Notes: a model not told the origin generated them from the letters alone. A stretch of DNA of 64,000 nucleotides from an uncultured Bacteroidales bacterium (GCA_905234755.1 CAJOIT010000009.1:133906-197905); one strand, 5' to 3'. Positions 42,273 through 51,198 are shown, counted from the first letter of the stretch. Translations and numbers: made by a program.

Positions 42273-43619
42273 TTATGCATTTGGATCGACTCCTGCAATC
42301 ATACTTTCGATGACCTTTATGATGTTTTCTGATGGTAATGCGCCGTTATATGGACCAAGGTACTCTTGGAAAAACTTTTCACGGCTCTCTCGCTTTGGAT
42401 CATTACCATTAAGCACAACATCTTCAATAAATTGTTCTATCTCCTCGCGAGTACGCCCCTGATAATGCTGTTCAAACGATTTTATACCAAAGTCATTAAA
42501 AACTTCCTGCGGATTATTCTTTAGAAGATACATTACAGGTTTGCGCTGATAAAGATACTCCGTCGTGAAACTACAACTGTCGTGCATCATGGCATCGGAA
42601 CCGATAAAAAGGTCAACATAGTCACCTTCCTCCAACTGACAATTGGACATTGTTTCCCATTGCTTGTAATAAGCATTTGTACGTTCTTCGCCCCATACCT
42701 CTATCAACTTGAATTTCAACAACTGATGAGGTTTAAAGGCAAACTGTACCTTATCGGCATATTTTTTAGCCACATCTATCATAACGTCGCACACATCGAG
42801 GAAAGTCGAGACACTGAAAGTGCCCTCAATGGTGTGATGCGGAGCCCAGATGATACGCTTTTTCGGGTGTTCCTGCTCACGCCACACCTGTTTTGGCATA
42901 TAATCGTCGCGCAAGTACATTTCACAACCAGGATAACCCGTCACATAGCAGTTGCGCCCGCGAGCATGGCTATACTGCTCAGCAAACTTCTTGTGCATTG
43001 GAGTTTCAAGGAAATAACAACCTGCTATGTTGATTGCCAACTTGTCGAAATTGTTTTTAAAAAGCTTCATCGAAGTAAACCCATACGACACATAGCAGGT
43101 CAGCCTATCGACAAAATGATAGGCATGGTACATTGGAGCCATGTCCTTATATGGACAAGTAAAGAATACAATATCCGGATCAAGCGTCTTTTTTATATCT
43201 TCCCACTTTCCCTTCTTTTCATTATAGGGGATTACATATTCAAAGCCCTTATTCTTAACGAATTCCTCGGTACGCCGTATGGTTTTCATGGTCTCTTCAT
43301 CGGAGTAGCCCTTGAACGCCGTATATGGTATTATCACCACATACGGATGATAAGCCTCACTCTCCTGCATTGCTTTGAACACATAGTCAAGCTTCCACAT
43401 TCCTGGCACAGCAAGAATGAAAGCCACCTCGCGACACGATTTATTTTCCATACGACGCAAGCCTTCCATAGTGCGACGCCTACTGCGGGCAATCCAAGAC
43501 CTATATAGAAATGGCACATGCGTCCTAATAATATCGTGGTAGATGAACGAAACCTTCAAATCGTACAGCAGCGGAGACTCCGCATTCATCTTTTTTAGCG
43601 TACCAATCAGAGACATCAT
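42273..43619 (-). CDS. CDP-glycerol/CDP-ribitol glycero(ribito)phosphotransferase family (TagB/TagF-like)
   Basis: 448 residues. The C-terminal half shows the family signatures IIWAPHHTIEGTF, VQFAFKPHQLLKFK (H-P-H-like donor site) and DLFIGSDAMMHDSCSFTTEYLYQRKPVMYL. These enzymes move polyol phosphate from a CDP-polyol to a glycan or lipid-linked acceptor. It begins directly after the SDR gene with no gap (43620/43619), so the cluster is a single operon likely supplying its own CDP-polyol. Confidence 0.85.
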   Translation of the reverse strand: MMSLIGTLKKMNAESPLLYDLKVSFIYHDIIRTHVPFLYRSWIARSRRRTMEGLRRMENKSCREVAFILAVPGMWKLDYVFKAMQESEAYHPYVVIIPYTAFKGYSDEETMKTIRRTEEFVKNKGFEYVIPYNEKKGKWEDIKKTLDPDIVFFTCPYKDMAPMYHAYHFVDRLTCYVSYGFTSMKLFKNNFDKLAINIAGCYFLETPMHKKFAEQYSHARGRNCYVTGYPGCEMYLRDDYMPKQVWREQEHPKKRIIWAPHHTIEGTFSVSTFLDVCDVMIDVAKKYADKVQFAFKPHQLLKFKLIEVWGEERTNAYYKQWETMSNCQLEEGDYVDLFIGSDAMMHDSCSFTTEYLYQRKPVMYLLKNNPQEVFNDFGIKSFEQHYQGRTREEIEQFIEDVVLNGNDPKRESREKFFQEYLGPYNGALPSENIIKVIESMIAGVDPNA

Positions 43620-44333
43620 CTACTTCTTTACACTTTTACGGATAACAATATTCTGACCATCAAGGCAATGTTCCTTGGGATTGACAAGGTCGCATATCAC
43701 ATCGGCGACTTCTTCGGGCTGCATTATGGTTGTTGGATCCTCATCTGGAGCCAAACGACGGCGCAACTTGGTAGCACAGCGACCTGGAGAAACACAATAA
43801 ACCATAATTCCATATTCAGAAAGTTCTGCCGTAAGTGTTTCCGACATGGAAATTACAGCGGACTTCGAAGATGCATAGCTCAACCAACCTGGACGCGGTG
43901 TCATTCCTGCAGTAGATGCCACATTCAAAATCTTACCGCCACGCTGACGCATATATTTCACGCACTCACGCATAAACATGAATGGAGCATATACATTTAC
44001 TTTGTATGTCAATTCGAAACTTTCTAATGTAGTTGTCAGAAGCGGTTGCGGATCGGTATAACCTGCAATATTCAACAAGGCCTCAATGTCGCCCATTTCG
44101 GCATCAATTTTCTCTACCAAATCCGGTATTCGTTCGGGATAAGCCAAGTCGATGTGGTAAAGACGCGTACTGCCTTCTGGCAAGTACTTTTGCATTTCAG
44201 TCTGTGTTTCATGCATATCAGCATCATTACGACCAATCAATGCAAAATGGCTATAATATCCCTTTGTAGCAAGTTTCAACGCAGTCGCCTTGCCTATGCC
44301 CGAACCTACACCCGTAATAATACATGTTGCCAT
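43620..44333 (-). CDS. Short-chain dehydrogenase/reductase, candidate ribulose-5-phosphate reductase
   Basis: 237 residues, classical SDR: IITGVGSGIGKATAL (NADP loop), LLNIAGYTDP (NxAG), catalytic Ser in NVASTAG and YASSK (YxxxK). The unusual tail SPGRCATKLRRRL...EDPTTIMQPEEVADVI resembles the C-terminal SDR half of Haemophilus Acs1/Bcs1, which reduces ribulose 5-phosphate to ribitol 5-phosphate. Here it is a separate gene 2 bp after a cytidylyltransferase. Confidence 0.82.
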   Translation of the reverse strand: MATCIITGVGSGIGKATALKLATKGYYSHFALIGRNDADMHETQTEMQKYLPEGSTRLYHIDLAYPERIPDLVEKIDAEMGDIEALLNIAGYTDPQPLLTTTLESFELTYKVNVYAPFMFMRECVKYMRQRGGKILNVASTAGMTPRPGWLSYASSKSAVISMSETLTAELSEYGIMVYCVSPGRCATKLRRRLAPDEDPTTIMQPEEVADVICDLVNPKEHCLDGQNIVIRKSVKK

Positions 44334-44335
44334 AC

Positions 44336-45019
44336 TTATCTCCTTCCGCTAAAAATATCCTCGTATATCTGCTCTCCTGCAAGCATATCTATACGGGTTG
44401 TAAGTTTTATGTCGTAGTCCATGCCTTCGCAAACCTTTATTGGCACTTCGGGATGATACAAGCATATCATACCAGCATCCTCAGTGAACTCGCGGCCCTC
44501 GGCTGCAGCACGCTCATGCACTTCCTTTAGCAAACAAGTCTCGAACTTCTGCGGCAACTGCACATTAACCAGTTCCGAACGGTCAAGAAGTCCCTCCACA
44601 TATTCATGTCCCTTTAGGACCGTAAAGGGTATGCTTGCTCCAAAAGTAGCATTGCGTTCTTCAACAGCTATCAGCCGCTTAAAATCGTCAACTTTCACAA
44701 ACGGACGTGCAGCCTCATGTACAATAACATCTTCATTCTGCACCATTGCCAAACCATTGCGAACAGATTCCTGACGAGTAACACCAGCCGGCGCATAAGT
44801 CACCTTCTTGCGAATGCCGTACTGCTTAACCATAAGGCTTATAGATGCCTCATACTCCTTGGCACACACCACTACCACATCTTCAATCTCATCAATCTGG
44901 TCAACTCTTTCCAATATGTGCATGATTACAGGTTTTCCTGCAAGCAGCATATACTGCTTAGGCACCGAATTGTGCATTCGGCTACCTACACCTCCAGACA
45001 AAAAAAGCAATGTATACAT
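44336..45019 (-). CDS. IspD/TarI-family cytidylyltransferase, probably polyol-phosphate specific
   Basis: 227 residues. FLSGGVGSRM and PKQYMLL are the CTP-binding signature, with VIVHEAARPFV (metal Asp replaced by the usual E/D-AARP segment), LPQKFETCLL and a DIKLTTRIDM end. A second family member occurs at 50380. Because this copy heads an operon with an SDR and a CDP-polyol transferase, I infer it makes CDP-ribitol or a similar CDP-polyol rather than serving isoprenoid synthesis. Confidence 0.82.
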   Translation of the reverse strand: MYTLLFLSGGVGSRMHNSVPKQYMLLAGKPVIMHILERVDQIDEIEDVVVVCAKEYEASISLMVKQYGIRKKVTYAPAGVTRQESVRNGLAMVQNEDVIVHEAARPFVKVDDFKRLIAVEERNATFGASIPFTVLKGHEYVEGLLDRSELVNVQLPQKFETCLLKEVHERAAAEGREFTEDAGMICLYHPEVPIKVCEGMDYDIKLTTRIDMLAGEQIYEDIFSGRR

Positions 45020-45078
45020 ACTCAGTCGTCCTTTATTACAAATATTAACGACAACAATTTGAATCCAAATTGTCGCTA

Positions 45079-45086
45079 CAAATTTA
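45079..45086 (-). promoter_or_regulatory. -7 box (TAAATTTG) for the CDP-polyol operon
   Basis: Minus-strand TAAATTTG 60 bp before the cytidylyltransferase ATG; between them is the hairpin GACAACAATTTG/CAAATTGTC (45051-45076). Confidence 0.4.
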
Positions 45087-45137
45087 ATCGGCTCAAAATT
45101 AATAAAAACTTGCCATTTATAAATTTATGTCAACAAA

Positions 45138-46787
45138 TTAATCGCGCACACACCTGACACTAAATCCTACACTCTTATTATTGGGTGTTTTCCACAAATC
45201 CTCAAGTTCATATCCAAGTTTTCTATCCCATGCCCTACTATCTGATGATGAGCCAAATTCCGATGTGGAAGTCCACCATAAAGTTCGCTCATTCTTCCTT
45301 TCAAAATTATTTGTATAATACCTATAACCACCTGGCTTACCATTGAAACTGCTCTCATTGTTCTTTGGCTGCAACCATCCCGGAGTATTCACCTCATTAC
45401 AATCAACCCATCCGCTTGTTGTGGCTATGGACTTAGCAATGACATTATGCGTTTCCCTATCGTTATCCGTATCAATATAATCGTCAAAATTATAACCATT
45501 ATTCTCTAGATACACTTCAAATTGCGACCACTCGGCATCACTCGGCAAATGCCATCCTGCGGGACATGCCGACAATGCTGCTCGCCAATTGTACAACGCA
45601 CCATATTCTATGTAATTAGGATTACTCTTGGCTTCGTCAACATCATTTCCATCATAACCATACACATAATACATTTCTTCAGAGCCAGAATATTCATTCA
45701 CCCGATTTACAGCAGGCAAATAACGCATATTTTCCACCAACCACTCCTGCTCACCATACATAATTGAGCAATACGAATTTCCATCGCGCTCATCATATAC
45801 ACCAGTTCCCAAATGCAGCCACAACAAAACAATGCTGTCGCAACCGTTTGCTGCAGTAAGAATCTGCTGATAGCCACCACTTTCTGTATATGTAACACCA
45901 TTGTACACAAATGGGTCTGCACAGGTATTTATCTCCACCTCGCTATACACGGGAACACCATTGTTAGTTATAGTTAAATGCAAAAGTACGACACTGTCGC
46001 AGCCATTAACATCGTGCAACGTCTGAACATAATCGCCACTTTCGGTATAAGTTTCTCCGCCCAAAGTATATGCTACACATCTTTCTACACTGATTTCGGT
46101 AAGCGACGGAGTTGAACAATCAACAATATCAAATTCAAGAGAGATGTTCTCGCTTCCTGTCTGCACTTTAGTCACCGGTGTACTTGTGTGCAAAACGCCA
46201 TTATATGTAGCATAACCTGTATATCTCATCACATCGTTCAGATTAAAATCTCCACTGACGACAATCTTACTTTCAACAGAATAGCCCTTATATGCAATTG
46301 AATTTGCATTTCCGCGACCAAGGTTTACCATCTTGATGGAACTCGTCATGCCATTTGCAACTGCCGACAGCACATAAACCTCTGGATCAGAAAGCACAAC
46401 CTCGAAACGATGTATTCCAGCATCAAGATTTCCGTCAAAACTTGCATAATTTCGTCCTGCCATATCGCAAACCGACACAAAAACATTGCCAGCTTCATGT
46501 ACAGAGAGTTCAAATTCGGTTTTCCCATCGAACGGATTGGGCACATTTGATGAAAGTATATAATTGTCAATGCTATGATTCTCAATGTCAGTAATTCTTG
46601 CAACCATTATAGTGTCGGGATAAACAGCAGTCCTCTCCCATCTCTGCGAATAGTTATGAATTACAACGCTGTCGAGCCTCTGGTAACCGCCATTGGCATT
46701 AACACCTGTAAACGAAACAACAACGTCCTGTGCAAATACAACGGCAACAAGGAACAATAATGACAATATCAAAGCTAGTTTTTTCAT
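45138..46787 (-). CDS. FISUMP-domain surface protein with internal sorting-like domain
   Basis: 549 residues. Signal peptide MKKLALILSLLFLVAVVFAQ. Residues ~75-150 (SSNVPNPFDGKTEFEL...GIHRFEV) resemble a FlgD/T9SS-type domain but in an N-terminal position. Two 'GCDSVVLLxL' repeats follow, then a C-terminal FISUMP (Fibrobacter major paralogous) domain: EWLVENMRYL, YGALYNWRAAL, CPAGWHLPSDAEW, LWWTSTSEF, SVGFSVRCVRD. No ordinary C-terminal sorting domain is present. ATG 46787 fits the -7 box at 46807; the longer frame crosses it. Confidence 0.85.
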   Translation of the reverse strand: MKKLALILSLLFLVAVVFAQDVVVSFTGVNANGGYQRLDSVVIHNYSQRWERTAVYPDTIMVARITDIENHSIDNYILSSNVPNPFDGKTEFELSVHEAGNVFVSVCDMAGRNYASFDGNLDAGIHRFEVVLSDPEVYVLSAVANGMTSSIKMVNLGRGNANSIAYKGYSVESKIVVSGDFNLNDVMRYTGYATYNGVLHTSTPVTKVQTGSENISLEFDIVDCSTPSLTEISVERCVAYTLGGETYTESGDYVQTLHDVNGCDSVVLLHLTITNNGVPVYSEVEINTCADPFVYNGVTYTESGGYQQILTAANGCDSIVLLWLHLGTGVYDERDGNSYCSIMYGEQEWLVENMRYLPAVNRVNEYSGSEEMYYVYGYDGNDVDEAKSNPNYIEYGALYNWRAALSACPAGWHLPSDAEWSQFEVYLENNGYNFDDYIDTDNDRETHNVIAKSIATTSGWVDCNEVNTPGWLQPKNNESSFNGKPGGYRYYTNNFERKNERTLWWTSTSEFGSSSDSRAWDRKLGYELEDLWKTPNNKSVGFSVRCVRD

Positions 46788-46806
46788 AATCAAATATATT
46801 ATGTTG

Positions 46807-46814
46807 CAAATATA
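46807..46814 (-). promoter_or_regulatory. -7 box (TATATTTG) for the FISUMP gene
   Basis: Minus-strand TATATTTGCAAC 20 bp before ATG 46787. Confidence 0.6.
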
Positions 46815-46881
46815 CATTATTTTAAGCATTCGCAAAAATATTATTACAAAATTAAAAGTAAGTGCGAATTAGATTTTATGC

Positions 46882-46889
46882 TACCTTTG
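46882..46889 (+). promoter_or_regulatory. -7 box (TACCTTTG) for the FkbM gene
   Basis: TACCTTTGC 27 bp before ATG 46916, which supports 46916 as the original start of the gene. Confidence 0.6.
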
Positions 46890-46915
46890 CAAATAGAAAA
46901 TAAAGACTTATAGTT

Positions 46916-47806
46916 ATGCCATCAAAATTCTTTAAGAATCTCAAATTAAAACTATTTTACTTTGACAACCTACTCACAAACGAAATGTTCTAGTGCGATT
47001 CCGAACTATGCAATATGCATAGAGCTAATATTTTAGCATCGGCAATGCACAGAAACGGAATAAAATACATAAGACGCGACCCAAAGTCCGGCAAAGTAAT
47101 ATTGAAAACACCAGAAAACATATATGTTGCCATTGACAATTACTGGGCAATATTCCACGAAGTATTCTGTGCAAAAATATATGAACTTGAAGAAAGGCAC
47201 ACAAACAAGCCATTCGCATTGTTTGACCTTGGCATGAACAGAGCTTACACATCGTTATATTTCAGCACATTAAAGAACTGCAAAGTAATTTACGGCTACG
47301 AGCCTCACCCCGTAACTTTTGATTTCGCAAAATATAACATCAATCTTAACAATGAATATTTAGAAAACAAGGGTACCAAAGTCAATATTTTCAACTATGG
47401 AATTGGCGACAAAGATGCGACACTTCAACTTCGTAGCATTTCAGGTCGCGATGGGGTAAGCACTATTGAAGGACTCCACAATTCTGCCGTAGCCGAAAAT
47501 TCTAAGACACAAAGCATAGATGTAAAGATTTGTGGCGTTTCTAACGAATTCGAAAAAAGATTTGCAGAAATAAACGACTTGGGACTTCACAAAATACTAA
47601 AGATTGATGTTGAAGGTGCTGAATACGGCATTTTCGAAGAACTCTGCAAGACTGGACAAATAAAGCAATTCGACCTAATAATTGGAGAAGCGCACAACGG
47701 AATAGAACCTATAAATACACAACTCGAAGCCAACGGGTTTACAATGGAACACATTGGTGGAACTTGGAAATGTAAGGATTTCTTGTTTATAAAGTGTAAA
47801 AAATAA
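46916..47806 (+). pseudogene. FkbM-family methyltransferase with an in-frame TAG at codon 26
   Basis: From ATG 46916 the frame reads MPSKFFKNLKLKLFYFDNLL, meets TAG at 46991-46993, and continues in the same frame into the methyltransferase. An ATG at 47015 could restart translation to give 263 residues. That part holds the FkbM SAM-binding core (ALFDLGMNRAYTSLYF, VIYGYEPHPVTFDF, GIGDKDATLQL, ILKIDVEGAEYGIF), complete to its end. FkbM enzymes O-methylate sugars or other small molecules. Either a nonsense mutation with possible re-initiation, or a sequencing error. Confidence 0.75.
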
Positions 47807-47814
47807 CTGGAACA

Positions 47815-48849
47815 TCAAAAATATTCTCTCACCGCAAATTCAAACTGCGATATATATATTTCCTTGAATGCGTACAAATTATTCTGTTCATAGAATATTA
47901 ATACCGCCTTCTTATAATCTATTGAGTCAACTGTGCGGAACGATATTGGGCAATAGCCATTCGCCATCAGCAACGCATTTGCGACAAGACGAGCAGTTCT
48001 CTTGTTTCCATCCATAAATGGCTGTATATAACTTAAAAGAAGCAAGGCCAATAACGATTTTTCAAACACATTGTTCCTATTATTTATGAGCACACACATA
48101 TCATGCAATGCCTCTCGAATCTGGAACTCATTGTCGAGCGGGCGATAATTTGTACCAGTGATGCCAACACGACGATGACGAATTCCCTTATCAACAGACA
48201 AATCCTGAGTAAGAATCGTATGAATGTCCTCGATTCGACCTATAGTCAGTTCTTCAAGATAATCGGGATTATCAAGGATAAAACGCAATGCATACTTATG
48301 GTTCAATAGCATAACGGCTTCCTCTTTTGATTTTCCATCGGCAGTCTTGCTTTCCCGCAAAAGTCTCTCGGTTTCCAATAAAGAATACGTGTTACCCTCA
48401 ATTTGCGAAGATTTCCAACTGAAATCAATACCCAGCCGCTCAAACTCCTTCCGTTGTTCTCCTTCTGTCATTTCTGAAAAATGCTTACAAAATTCCGCCT
48501 GTGCATCATTTAACCTTGCAAGTTCATCATCCGAAAACAATGAAACTTTCGGCAACTGCTCATTAATCAAGTCAAAGTTGAAACCCTTTTGTACTACGCG
48601 TTCATCAATATCTTTGGCAAAATATGTATCCAGATTCAAAGGCATCAGCAAATGGGCCGAAGCTGATAACGAATAACGCGTTGCCCTGCCTTTTCCTGTG
48701 ACAACAATATATCCGGAATCTACCGCCGAAGCAATTTTCCTCTTCAATGTAGCATCACTCCCATCAAATGAAACCCCAGCAAATATCTCATCTCGCGAAC
48801 TTTCAGGATGATAATGCAGGAACTGTAGTATTTCTCGTTCTGAATCCAT
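47815..48849 (-). CDS. Fic-family protein with N-terminal winged helix and self-inhibitory motif
   Basis: 344 residues. Residues 1-65 are a winged-helix DNA-binding domain (SSRDEIFAGVSFDGSDATLKRKIASAVDSGYIV). SSQIEG at 147-152 fits the class II inhibitory motif (S/T)xxxE(G/N). The Fic core motif reads QPFMDGNKRTAR at 276-287: Gln stands where the catalytic His of HxFx(D/E)GNxRxxR is expected. Fic enzymes transfer AMP from ATP to target proteins; the change predicts weak or absent AMPylation, unless this subfamily works differently. Operator-like sites lie just upstream. Confidence 0.88.
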   Translation of the reverse strand: MDSEREILQFLHYHPESSRDEIFAGVSFDGSDATLKRKIASAVDSGYIVVTGKGRATRYSLSASAHLLMPLNLDTYFAKDIDERVVQKGFNFDLINEQLPKVSLFSDDELARLNDAQAEFCKHFSEMTEGEQRKEFERLGIDFSWKSSQIEGNTYSLLETERLLRESKTADGKSKEEAVMLLNHKYALRFILDNPDYLEELTIGRIEDIHTILTQDLSVDKGIRHRRVGITGTNYRPLDNEFQIREALHDMCVLINNRNNVFEKSLLALLLLSYIQPFMDGNKRTARLVANALLMANGYCPISFRTVDSIDYKKAVLIFYEQNNLYAFKEIYISQFEFAVREYF

Positions 48850-48865
48850 AAATAGTCAACAAAAA

Positions 48866-48951
48866 ATCGGCTCAAAAATACTAAAATTTTCAATATTATC
48901 GGCTCACTCATGAACCGATTACTTACAAAAAAAATTAAAATTTGAACCGAT
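48866..48951. promoter_or_regulatory. Four operator-like half-sites upstream of fic
   Basis: ATCGGCTCA at 48866-48874 and 48898-48906, and TGAACCGAT at 48911-48919 and 48943-48951. The first two are (one mismatch) the reverse complement of the last two. Each like pair is spaced 32 bp start to start, close to three helical turns, and the four form a symmetric array centred near 48909. Probable target of the Fic protein's own winged helix. Confidence 0.6.
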
Positions 48952-49001
48952 TTCACAAAACAATCGCTTTAGTATTTTTACATCATCAATATGCTTGCCA
49001 C

Positions 49002-49027
49002 AAAAAGGTTACTACAATAACCTTTTT
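49002..49027. repeat. 26-bp palindrome left of the ATPase gene
   Basis: Arms AAAAAGGTTA and TAACCTTTTT around CTACAA. It differs at two positions from the palindrome at 50335-50360 on the other side of the gene. Confidence 0.8.
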
Positions 49028-49093
49028 AATAATAATTATGGTTAATTAAATAATCTTTTTGTAAAATAATTCGATTATTATAATAACCTTTAT

Positions 49094-49101
49094 TATCTTT
49101 G
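49094..49101 (+). promoter_or_regulatory. -7 box (TATCTTTG) for the ATPase gene
   Basis: TATCTTTGCGG 22 bp before ATG 49123; it also includes the upstream in-frame TTG, arguing against that start. Confidence 0.6.
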
Positions 49102-49122
49102 CGGACTATAAAACGGAAAAAG

Positions 49123-50319
49123 ATGGAAACATTACTAAAGAAACACAACATACTGATTTCGCAAACTAGCACCGACATTGTACGCGAAATTATGTACAGC
49201 ATCGACTGGGGAAAGCAACTGGTTGCCATTCGCGGATCACGCGGAGTCGGCAAGACCACACTTATCCGCCAATACATCAAAATGAAATACGGGTAACAAG
49301 CAGGAGAAGCTCTTTACTGCACTCTCGACAGCATGTTTTTTGCCAACCACACTCTGCTCGAACTAGCAGAATACTTCCACCTTATGGGCGGCAAACACTT
49401 GTTTCTCGATGAAGTACACAAATATCCATCGTGGAGCCGTGAAATAAAGGAGATAATTGACCTATACCCCGACATGCATGTTACTTTCAGCGGTTCTTCG
49501 CTCATACAGATACTAAACGCCGATGCCGACCTGTCGCGACGAGTGCTTAGCTACACAATGGAAGGATTGTCGTTCCGCGAATTCCTGCGTTTTTACAAGG
49601 GAATAAAGCTTCCTATCTGCAAATTGTCCGACATACTTTCCTCTCCCAACGACATCTGCAAGGAAGTAAATGCCGTCTGCCGTCCTCAAAAAATGTTCAA
49701 GGAGTACCTGCGCGTAGGCTACTACCCATTTTACGACGGCAACCAAGACGAATACTACAGCCGCATTGAGAACGTAATAAACTTCATCATCGAGCAAGAA
49801 CTGACACAATTCTGCGGTGTAGAACCCTCTTACACGCGTCGCATCAAGGCCATGCTGCTGTATCTTGCCGAAAATGTACCATTCGAGGTGAACATCGTCA
49901 AGCTTGCTAACTACCTGGAACTTAACAAGCACACCGTGATAAGCTACCTTGATAGTTTGCACCGCGCCGAACTGCTCCACCTACTCTACTCCGACAATAA
50001 GTCGGTAACTAAGATGCAGAAGCCTGACAAGATTTATCTACACAATCCAAACCTATTTTACGCAATCGGGCAGCAAAACCAGACAGGCACATTGCGTGAA
50101 TGTTTTGCAGTGAACCAACTGGCTGCATCACACTCTGTCGAATACGGCAAGGCAAACGGAGATTTCCTTATAGATGGAAAAATCACTTTTGAAGTCGGTG
50201 GAAAAAACAAGACTTTCGACCAGATAGCAAACACGCCTAATTCTTACATACTTGCCGACATGATGGAATTCCCTATAGGCAATAAACTGCCATTGTGGAT
50301 TGTCGGGATGACATATTAA
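49123..50319 (+). pseudogene. AAA ATPase, DUF4143 type, interrupted by TAA at 49294
   Basis: ATG 49123 opens an ATPase with Walker A RGSRGVGKTTL; after KMKYG a TAA (49294-49296) interrupts, and the same frame continues through GEALYCTLDSMFFANHTLLELAE, Walker B HLFLDEVHKYPSW, SFSGSS (sensor-like) and the DUF4143/nuclease-like C-terminal region (ITFEVGGKN near the end). With one stop removed it would be a normal ~398-residue protein. The downstream part alone (from 49333) lacks Walker A and should be inactive. These ATPases of unknown role are often multicopy in Bacteroidetes genomes. Confidence 0.82.
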
Positions 50320-50334
50320 ACCACCCATAAAACA

Positions 50335-50360
50335 AAAAAGGTTATTGCAATAACCTTTTT
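50335..50360. repeat. 26-bp perfect palindrome right of the ATPase gene
   Basis: Arms AAAAAGGTTATTG and CAATAACCTTTTT; perfect on both strands. It can also act as a terminator for the convergent ATPase and ispD genes. A related sequence, GGTTACCCTAATAACC, overlaps the 3' end of ispD at 50374-50389. Confidence 0.8.
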
Positions 50361-50379
50361 GCTCTATAAAATGGTTACC

Positions 50380-51093
50380 CTAATAACCCTTTCTTGAAAT
50401 AAGATTCTCCAACAAGCTCAAATCTTTTGGATAAGTTACCTTTATATTAGAATCCTCGCCATCGACAATGAAAATATTCTCTTCGGGAAGATAACAGGCG
50501 ACAACACCACAATCATCGGTAGCAACAAAATTCAGGTCTGCAAGAGCAAGCTTATATGCTTCGGCGATTGTTTCATAACGAAAAGCCTGCGGTGTCTGCT
50601 GGCAACGCAAGAGCGAACGCTGTAAAATTTCGCCTATCACGCGACCCGATACGTCAACCTTAACAATCGTGTCGGTTGCAGGCACAGCGACAGCAACTGC
50701 GTTATGGCTTTCGAGTGCCGAAACCACATCAGAAATTATCCTCTGCGAAACCATAGGACGAACTGCATCGTGGAAAATCAGGTTGCAATCAACGCCTACG
50801 TATGCCCGAATTGCCGACATACTTGAATCATAACGCTCGTTACCTCCATTAAGGATATGCTTAAGCTTAGTCCACGAATTTGTGGCTTTTATTTCTTCCA
50901 TCATCGGAACAAAATCCTTGTTCACGACAACAGCAATCTCGTCAATGCCAGCATTTTTCTCGAAGGCGTCAATAGAATATTCGATGATACGCCGTCCGCA
51001 AACCTGCAGAAACTGCTTGGGCAAGTCACCGCCAATCCTACGACCGCTACCGCCAGCCAAAACAACTGCAATATTTTGTCTTACCGTATCCAT
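50380..51093 (-). CDS. ispD: 2-C-methyl-D-erythritol 4-phosphate cytidylyltransferase
   Basis: 237 residues. Third step of the MEP isoprenoid pathway. Signature VVLAGGSGRRIGGDLPKQFL, GGNERYDSSMSAIRA, LIFHDAVRPMVS, LRCQQTPQAFRYETI and GEDSNIKVTYPKDL. Of the two family members in the window this stand-alone one is the better candidate for the housekeeping enzyme, though TarI-type specificity cannot be excluded. Its last codons overlap a GGTTA-type palindrome related to those framing the neighbouring ATPase. Confidence 0.82.
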   Translation of the reverse strand: MDTVRQNIAVVLAGGSGRRIGGDLPKQFLQVCGRRIIEYSIDAFEKNAGIDEIAVVVNKDFVPMMEEIKATNSWTKLKHILNGGNERYDSSMSAIRAYVGVDCNLIFHDAVRPMVSQRIISDVVSALESHNAVAVAVPATDTIVKVDVSGRVIGEILQRSLLRCQQTPQAFRYETIAEAYKLALADLNFVATDDCGVVACYLPEENIFIVDGEDSNIKVTYPKDLSLLENLISRKGY

Positions 51094-51168
51094 TTACTAT
51101 CGCAAAAATAATAAATATTTTGCGGATTTCTCGATCAAAAAACTTCGCCGACCTCCAATAATTTTCAT

Positions 51169-51176
51169 TAACTTTG
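51169..51176 (+). promoter_or_regulatory. -7 box (TAACTTTG) for the lipoprotein pair
   Basis: TAACTTTGCACC 23 bp before ATG 51199. Confidence 0.6.
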
Positions 51177-51198
51177 CACCATATAAAATTCGGACTAC

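Noticed and set aside
44336..45019. Naming this copy ispD
   Set aside because: Operon context with an SDR and CDP-polyol transferase points to polyol activation; the stand-alone copy at 50380 is the better ispD.
46991..49296. Two in-frame stops (TAG in FkbM, TAA in the ATPase) as evidence of a recoded genetic code
   Set aside because: TAG and TAA both end many intact genes here (for example TAG ends the gene at 29338), so local mutation or sequencing error is more likely.
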